10,795 nt of DNA, from NCBI GenBank assembly GCA_900128585.1, contig LT642786.1, positions 1 to 10,795 of the forward strand. The letters run 5' to 3'. Under the pieces are notes generated by a model. The model saw nothing but the letters and a program-made list of their open reading frames with translations. It was not told the DNA's origin and searched no databases. The translations under genes were made by a program, and so were the position numbers. Below are positions 7,163 through 10,795 of the stretch, one piece after another; positions within the stretch are counted from its first letter, which is position 1, and every line of letters starts with the position of its first letter. This stretch comes from Stramenopiles sp. TOSAG23-3 (taxonomy: Eukaryota; Sar).

Positions 7163-7728
7163 GCTTGCGCGTGTAGATTCTTCTCAGCGAGCTTGCAGTC
7201 CGTCGTCTCATATTAAATTATTAATAATCATCAGTTTTTCTGCAGAACTCTGTGCTTTTTATTATAGTTATATTATACACAGACTACTATACAACGACCG
7301 GTAAAATAATAATATTAATACGAACGAATAATTGATTGAAGTTATAATGCTGTACAAGTTGACAAGTTGGTTGGGGATTTAGGAGATCCGCCGATAAATA
7401 ATAAGTTTCTCTGTAAAACCTATACTTATAGTTTATTAAAATACAGATATTTCCTATCCATATATATATGATATAAATTAATAGTATTTAATTTAGAGAC
7501 TAGTCTCTATGAAAATAAAAAGACACTACTACTACACCAAAGACGGTTGAACATCTTCCAGCAGCACTTCAGCTTTAAAACAAAAGAAGAAAATAAATAA
7601 TATATATATAGTATCATAGCGCCTTTTTAATTAAGACAAAAAAATCTTGTGAAACTTCGTTATAAAGCAAACCCCCAATGAACTAAGGAAAAGAGTTTTT
7701 GTTGTCGAAACTCGCAGAATTTTTTCCT
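7163..7728. other. AT-rich spacer between the large gene and Rpt2
   Basis: Both flanking genes are on the minus strand, so this 566-bp stretch holds the Rpt2 3' end and the promoter of the large gene. It is AT-rich with several (AT)n runs. It contains a perfect palindrome at 7494-7509 and an AATAAA on the minus strand at 7432-7437, about 290 nt beyond the Rpt2 stop. No clear TATA box is seen near 7162, only AT-rich sequence around 7255-7280. No RNA gene or coding potential was seen. Confidence 0.6.
7494..7509. repeat. Perfect 16-bp palindrome
   Basis: TAGAGACTAGTCTCTA reads identically on both strands. It stands out in a spacer otherwise made of A/T runs. It lies 332 bp upstream of the large gene's start and 219 bp beyond the Rpt2 stop. 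It could be a dimeric factor site or a short RNA hairpin in the Rpt2 3'UTR. The function is unknown. Confidence 0.8.
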
Positions 7729-9075
7729 TTATAAGTACAAACCTTCCGGTACGGAGCCTTTCTTTTTGTACAAAGCGCGCTCTTTCGCTTTCTTGAAATC
7801 ATCTTGTGTCACTTTCATCCTTCTCTCTCTCAACGCAAGCAACCCTGCCTCACTGCATATTGCTTTGATATCGGCACCAGACAGCTCCTCTTTCGCTTGA
7901 ACAAACTCTTCGATGTCAACGTCGTCGGCGCAGGTCATCCTCCCAATATGGATTCCAAAAATCTTTCGTTTGGTCGCCTCGTTCGGCAACGGGAACTCGA
8001 TCTTTCGGTCAATACGCCCTGGCCTCAAAAGAGCTGGGTCCAACGAGTCAATCCGATTGGTCGCCATGATAACTTTCACGTCGCCGCGCTCATCGAAGCC
8101 GTCCAATTGGTTGAGCAATTCTAACATTGTACGTTGAATTTCGCGTTCTCCTCCAGAGGTGGAGTCGTAACGTTTCGTCCCGACCGCATCGATTTCGTCA
8201 ATAAAAACAATGGATGGTGCGTGCTCTTCGGCGACGCGAAACACTTCACGGACCAGCTTTGGCCCTTCTCCTAAGTACTTCTGGATCAGTTCAGAGCCGA
8301 CGATGCGAAGAAAAGTGGCTGACGTTTGGTTTGCGACTGCCTTGGCGAGCAGCGTCTTCCCCGTCCCAGGCTCTCCGTACAGAATTACACCCTTTGGGGG
8401 CCTAATACCGATGTCTTCGTACAACTCCGGGTGCGTCAACGGAAGTTCGACAGCTTCCTTAATCTCTTGTATTTGCTTCTCGCACCCACCGATGTCAGCG
8501 TAGGACTCCAGCGGGGCTTTGTCAACCTTCATCATGCTGACCATAGGGTTGTTTTCATCCCCAAGAAGGCCAACCACACTCATGGTTTTATGGTGGAGCA
8601 AAACGGCGCTTCCTGGTTCAATCTGGTCCTTGTCCACGAACGAAGTGATGTTCACGTAGTACTCTGGGCCGTTGCTCGAGCTAACGATGCAATGGTTGTC
8701 GTCGATCATTTCTTCCAGGCTCCCGACACTCATAGGGGTGCCACGAAGCTCCTCGACGGCTTTGTTTAGCTCCTTGTCCTTCTCTTCTTTGGGCTTCAAA
8801 ATTTCTTGGTTTTTCATAAACTCTTCCTCCAACAGCAAAAAGTCTTTGACTCTCTCCATTTTCAACAGACGGAGTTTGCACTTTGCACTCGGCATGATCT
8901 TCGGAAGGCGAGCTACTGGGGCTACGCCTTTCTTCTTTCGCTTTTTGCCCACGCGGGATGGCCCAGTCTGGGATTCAAAACGCTTTTTTTTCTTCTCTTG
9001 TGGTTTCCCATCTTTCCCTCCGGGTGGCCCTCCTCCTGGCGCACCTCCGCCTCCTCCTGGTTGTTGGTTGCCCAT
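7729..9075 (-). CDS. RPT2: 26S proteasome regulatory ATPase subunit Rpt2 (PSMC1/S4)
   Basis: One of six AAA+ ATPases in the 19S base ring that unfold ubiquitinated proteins and feed them into the 20S core. The complete product is 448 residues (human about 440). It has an N-terminal MGNQQ, fitting the conserved N-myristoylation signal of Rpt2, and a Gly/Pro-rich then Lys-rich stretch (6-50). A coiled coil lies near 65-110 and an OB domain near 115-180. Walker A is GEPGTGKT (234-241), the aromatic pore loop KYLGEG (266-271), Walker B FIDE (291-294), sensor-1 ATN (338-340) and the arginine-finger motif RPGRIDR (351-357). The C-terminus LYL (446-448) is an HbYX motif that docks in the 20S alpha ring and opens the gate. 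The ATG at 9075 is the first in frame and has A at -3 and G at +4. All catalytic residues are intact. No intron. Confidence 0.98.
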   Translation of the reverse strand: MGNQQPGGGGGAPGGGPPGGKDGKPQEKKKKRFESQTGPSRVGKKRKKKGVAPVARLPKIMPSAKCKLRLLKMERVKDFLLLEEEFMKNQEILKPKEEKDKELNKAVEELRGTPMSVGSLEEMIDDNHCIVSSSNGPEYYVNITSFVDKDQIEPGSAVLLHHKTMSVVGLLGDENNPMVSMMKVDKAPLESYADIGGCEKQIQEIKEAVELPLTHPELYEDIGIRPPKGVILYGEPGTGKTLLAKAVANQTSATFLRIVGSELIQKYLGEGPKLVREVFRVAEEHAPSIVFIDEIDAVGTKRYDSTSGGEREIQRTMLELLNQLDGFDERGDVKVIMATNRIDSLDPALLRPGRIDRKIEFPLPNEATKRKIFGIHIGRMTCADDVDIEEFVQAKEELSGADIKAICSEAGLLALRERRMKVTQDDFKKAKERALYKKKGSVPEGLYL

Positions 9076-9147
9076 AGTATATTGATGAAGCAAAAAGAAG
9101 CAAAAACAAACACGATAATACAAAAAAATCAGTACAACGGAATGGTA

Positions 9148-9157
9148 GTTTATAAAC
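9148..9157 (-). promoter_or_regulatory. TATA-like palindrome upstream of Rpt2
   Basis: GTTTATAAAC is a perfect 10-bp palindrome, 73-82 bp before the Rpt2 ATG, with TATAAA on the gene strand. The position suits a core promoter with a leader of about 45 nt. The ZMYND12-like gene has a comparable TTTATAAA. Confidence 0.4.
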
Positions 9158-9250
9158 TGTTAATTTGCGTTTCCCTCCCTTCCCTTAAACTCGATGCTGA
9201 CTTTTCCTACTTCCCACTTCACTCACTTCGTAACTAAGACCACAAAAGTC

Positions 9251-9282
9251 CATCCCTTTTCCTTCTTTCTCTCCTTTCTTCT
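9251..9282 (-). repeat. Gene-strand purine tract upstream of Rpt2
   Basis: On the plus strand this is almost wholly C/T, so on the Rpt2 sense strand it is an AAG/GGA-type purine tract, about 176-207 bp before the ATG. Only an A at 9252 interrupts it. Distance and strand match the much longer tract upstream of the ZMYND12-like gene. Confidence 0.7.
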
Positions 9283-9284
9283 TG

Positions 9285-9311
9285 ATGATGACGACTTCAA
9301 TTCGTCATCAT
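9285..9311. repeat. Inverted repeat, 10-bp arms, 7-nt loop
   Basis: ATGATGACGA (9285-9294) and TCGTCATCAT (9302-9311) are perfect reverse complements around CTTCAAT. It directly abuts the purine tract upstream of Rpt2. It could be a factor site or a cruciform/hairpin. It is not a bacterial-type terminator, as the genome is eukaryotic. Confidence 0.8.
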
Positions 9312-9375
9312 GCTATTTCGATATATTATTAAATTTTTTTAAAATATCTAAAAAATAGAAGAAGAAAAAAGAAAT

Positions 9376-9395
9376 GTGATGAAAAAAATCATCAC
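9376..9395. repeat. Inverted repeat, 7-bp arms, A6 loop
   Basis: GTGATGA (9376-9382) pairs with TCATCAC (9389-9395) around six A. It lies 65 bp from the larger hairpin and shares its GATGA/TCATC core. Confidence 0.7.
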
Positions 9396-9848
9396 GTTGC
9401 TTTGATAATTTAAGGAACGATTATGTATTAGTCATCCAATATATATATGACTTCATTATAATTAGTGTAGATATAATACAGAAATAAAACCAATATGATT
9501 TTATTGTATACAAATCCTGAAGTATCAAAGCAGCAATCATTCAAAAAAGAAGGAAAAAAACGATTGACATGAAATAGCATTGGCATGGAAAAAATTTCAA
9601 ATCAATCCTTCTTAAAAAGCTTCTTTAAAACGCGTAGTTTTGTTGTTTTTAGAATATAATTAATTGATAGATACTTGTTGTTTTGTTGTGTCCTGTATTT
9701 GTTATAGGGAGATGGACGCTCTCATTTTATTTAAAGTAAGTTGTGCGTGCGTGGATGAAGGTAATAAATACATTTAGTACTAAATTATCCATCCTTAATC
9801 TATCTTACATTGTGATAACATTGATTTTGAAGTAATATTTTAGAATGT

Positions 9849-9862
9849 TTAAACGCGTTTAA
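9849..9862. repeat. 14-bp palindrome with ACGCGT core
   Basis: TTAAACGCGTTTAA is a perfect palindrome, 65-78 nt beyond the stop of the FERM-WW gene. A second ACGCGT occurs at 9630-9635 in the same AT-rich spacer. The hexamer is the MluI cell-cycle box in yeasts. Any such role here is untested. Confidence 0.7.
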
Positions 9863-9926
9863 TGTATACTATTAAGTGAATATATGTACCCAATTTGAAA
9901 CGTTTTACTTAAACAAATGCTATTTT

Positions 9927-10795
9927 TCAGTAGGTCTTGCTGCTGGGAACCATCCAGCTTGTCCTTCGACTTTGTTTGTGCACAAAAAACTGCTTCCCAC
10001 TCGTCTCGTCGTCCACGACATCATAATCTGCATTCGGATTTTCCCACGTGGTTTCTTGTGTCTCATTATTAAAAAAGTACGTGCTGTTTGAGTTTGGATC
10101 CTTATGAGGAGACCACACCTCCTCCTCCTCGTCGTTCCGGGGGTATTGCTCGCCTACTTCTTCCTCCTCCTCCTCGGCGATTGTATTGTTTTCGGCGCCT
10201 TCGTCAAAGTCCCAATCTCCGAACGCGTCCGCCATGTCCTCCAGTATAGAATTCGTGTTCATAGACACTGAAGATCTCCGCACTGAGTCGGCCATCGATG
10301 GGCGGCGGCCCTTCGATTTCGCCTTTGGGGCGGGTTCTTTTCTCATGAAAGATTCAATTACCTTCTGAATTTCGACACAGTCGTCAGCTATTACCTGTAT
10401 GTCATCCCCGTGCATCTTTGGATTGTGGACCAGCGTTAAAACATATTGCTGCGTCTCTTGGTCCTTTGTCATCCCTGTGGACAAAATTTCGTCGAAAGTT
10501 TCTCGGACTACGCCTAAGCAGGCCCCCTTTCGAGAAAATGAAGCAAAGGAGACCCCTGCCCAGTTGACTCCACACACGGCCGAAGTTTTCTTACCTTCAT
10601 GTGGATCTAGAACGACTCGGACCGGAAAGAACCTTGCGCCGTACTCTTCTTTGCAGTTGCTTTTGCACATCTTGATGACATCAAGCATGACCATGTAAAC
10701 CTCAACAAGCCCTTGCACCGAGCTATAGAACGATTTGATCCCTTTAGTCAAGTTTTTCAATTGCTTTGAGGTTGGCAGTTGCATTTCGGGGGGGG
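9927..10795 (-). CDS. FERM-domain protein with C-terminal WW pair, 5'-truncated by the window edge
   Basis: The frame stays open to the right edge. The Met at 10784 (numbered 1 here) is preceded by in-frame Glu and Pro codons, so the true start is probably outside the window. Residues about 46-148 look like a FERM F3 (PH-like) lobe: YGARFFPV, VCGVNWAGVSF, then FDEI, YVLTL and a helix CVEIQKVIESF. The preceding helix would end the F2 lobe. Residues 151-176 are basic with RRPS and RRSS, which look like basophilic kinase sites. Residues 190-222 are acidic (E6 and E4 runs). WW1 (222-251) has Trp224, YFF and Trp247 with Pro250. WW2 (252-281) has FF, Trp277 and Pro280, but Tyr254 replaces the first Trp. 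The chain ends four residues after Pro281's neighbour region at TGA. WW domains bind proline-rich partners and FERM domains bind membrane-protein tails. A MyTH4-FERM myosin tail is a plausible parent; a standalone FERM-WW protein is the alternative. Confidence 0.75.
   Translation of the reverse strand, partial: PPEMQLPTSKQLKNLTKGIKSFYSSVQGLVEVYMVMLDVIKMCKSNCKEEYGARFFPVRVVLDPHEGKKTSAVCGVNWAGVSFASFSRKGACLGVVRETFDEILSTGMTKDQETQQYVLTLVHNPKMHGDDIQVIADDCVEIQKVIESFMRKEPAPKAKSKGRRPSMADSVRRSSVSMNTNSILEDMADAFGDWDFDEGAENNTIAEEEEEEVGEQYPRNDEEEEVWSPHKDPNSNSTYFFNNETQETTWENPNADYDVVDDETSGKQFFVHKQSRRTSWMVPSSKTY
9942..10121 (-). other. Tandem WW domains
   Basis: Two units about 30 residues apart. The first (10032-10121) keeps both signature tryptophans and the final proline. 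The second (9942-10031) keeps the central aromatic pair, the second Trp and the proline but has Tyr in place of the first Trp, a substitution seen in some WW domains that tends to weaken folding rather than binding. Confidence 0.8.
10341..10649 (-). other. FERM F3-like lobe
   Basis: Residues about 46-148 of the truncated protein (Met at 10784 counted as 1). The order of strands and the closing amphipathic helix match the C-lobe of myosin VII/X-type FERM domains (YG..FF.V, then a GV strand, F-x-x-I, a central aromatic strand and a final helix with E-I). Similarity was judged by eye. Confidence 0.6.

Larger units (their letters stand above)
9076..9926. other. AT-rich spacer between Rpt2 and the FERM-WW gene
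   Basis: This 851-bp stretch holds the Rpt2 promoter and the 3' end of the FERM-WW gene (both minus). On the Rpt2 gene strand, 9168-9282 is purine-rich. Two hairpins follow (9285-9311 and 9376-9395). A 14-bp palindrome lies at 9849-9862. A minus-strand AATAAA at 9726-9731, 196 nt past the FERM-WW stop, is a possible poly(A) signal. The rest is A/T-rich with no coding potential seen. Confidence 0.6.

Noticed and set aside
7660-7668. TTATAAAG on the plus strand near the Rpt2 3' end
   Set aside because: It is in the wrong orientation and place for a promoter of either flanking gene, and no plus-strand gene follows.
9076-9123. Extension of Rpt2 by 16 residues upstream of MGNQQ
   Set aside because: The extension would begin at TTG, has no ATG, and would abolish the conserved N-terminal myristoylation signal of Rpt2.
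8672-9237. Plus-strand frames of 137-143 residues antisense to Rpt2
   Set aside because: Their Pro/Gly-rich ends are the complement of the Rpt2 Gly/Pro N-terminus; no independent evidence of coding.

Overview
The window is nuclear DNA from a eukaryotic microbe, most likely a flagellated protist. It holds four widely spaced genes with essentially uninterrupted reading frames, and all four are eukaryotic families: a proteasome ATPase, a ZMYND12-like axonemal TPR protein, a RasGAP/PH scaffold and a FERM-WW protein. The standard genetic code fits all of them. Coding DNA is of balanced composition, while spacers are strongly AT-rich with A/T runs, (AT)n blocks and polypurine tracts. The ZMYND12-like gene implies cilia or flagella. 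A FERM plus tandem-WW tail and a plant-type GEPGTGKT Walker A in Rpt2 would fit a stramenopile or alga-related lineage, but the taxon cannot be fixed from this sequence alone.

Layout, left to right: (1) 1-722, an AT-rich spacer with a ~118-bp polypurine tract and a TATA-like box. (2) 723-1853 (+), a ZMYND12-like TPR protein whose MYND zinc finger has lost nearly all its ligands. (3) 1854-2305, a convergent spacer with a candidate 3'UTR intron. (4) 2306-7162 (-), an uninterrupted 1618-residue protein not named here, combining a remote RasGAP/IQGAP-like helical region, a coiled coil, a basic/disordered linker, a beta-grasp-like segment, a PH-like domain and a C-terminal PH domain. (5) 7163-7728, an AT-rich spacer with a perfect 16-bp palindrome. 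(6) 7729-9075 (-), 26S proteasome ATPase Rpt2 (PSMC1/S4), complete. (7) 9076-9926, an AT-rich spacer with a TATA-like palindrome, a gene-strand purine tract and two hairpins. (8) 9927 to the right edge (-), the C-terminal part of a FERM-plus-WW protein, possibly a MyTH4-FERM myosin tail, cut by the window edge at a run of eight G.

The genes do not form an operon or an obvious functional cluster. Rpt2 is housekeeping and the ZMYND12-like protein is axonemal. The two other proteins look like signalling, cytoskeletal or membrane scaffolds. No mobile element, CRISPR array, tRNA or rRNA was found. The most novel item is the large RasGAP-like/beta-grasp/PH protein. The most testable small items are the stop codon embedded in a perfect GTAAGT donor and the similar upstream architecture of the ZMYND12-like and Rpt2 genes.
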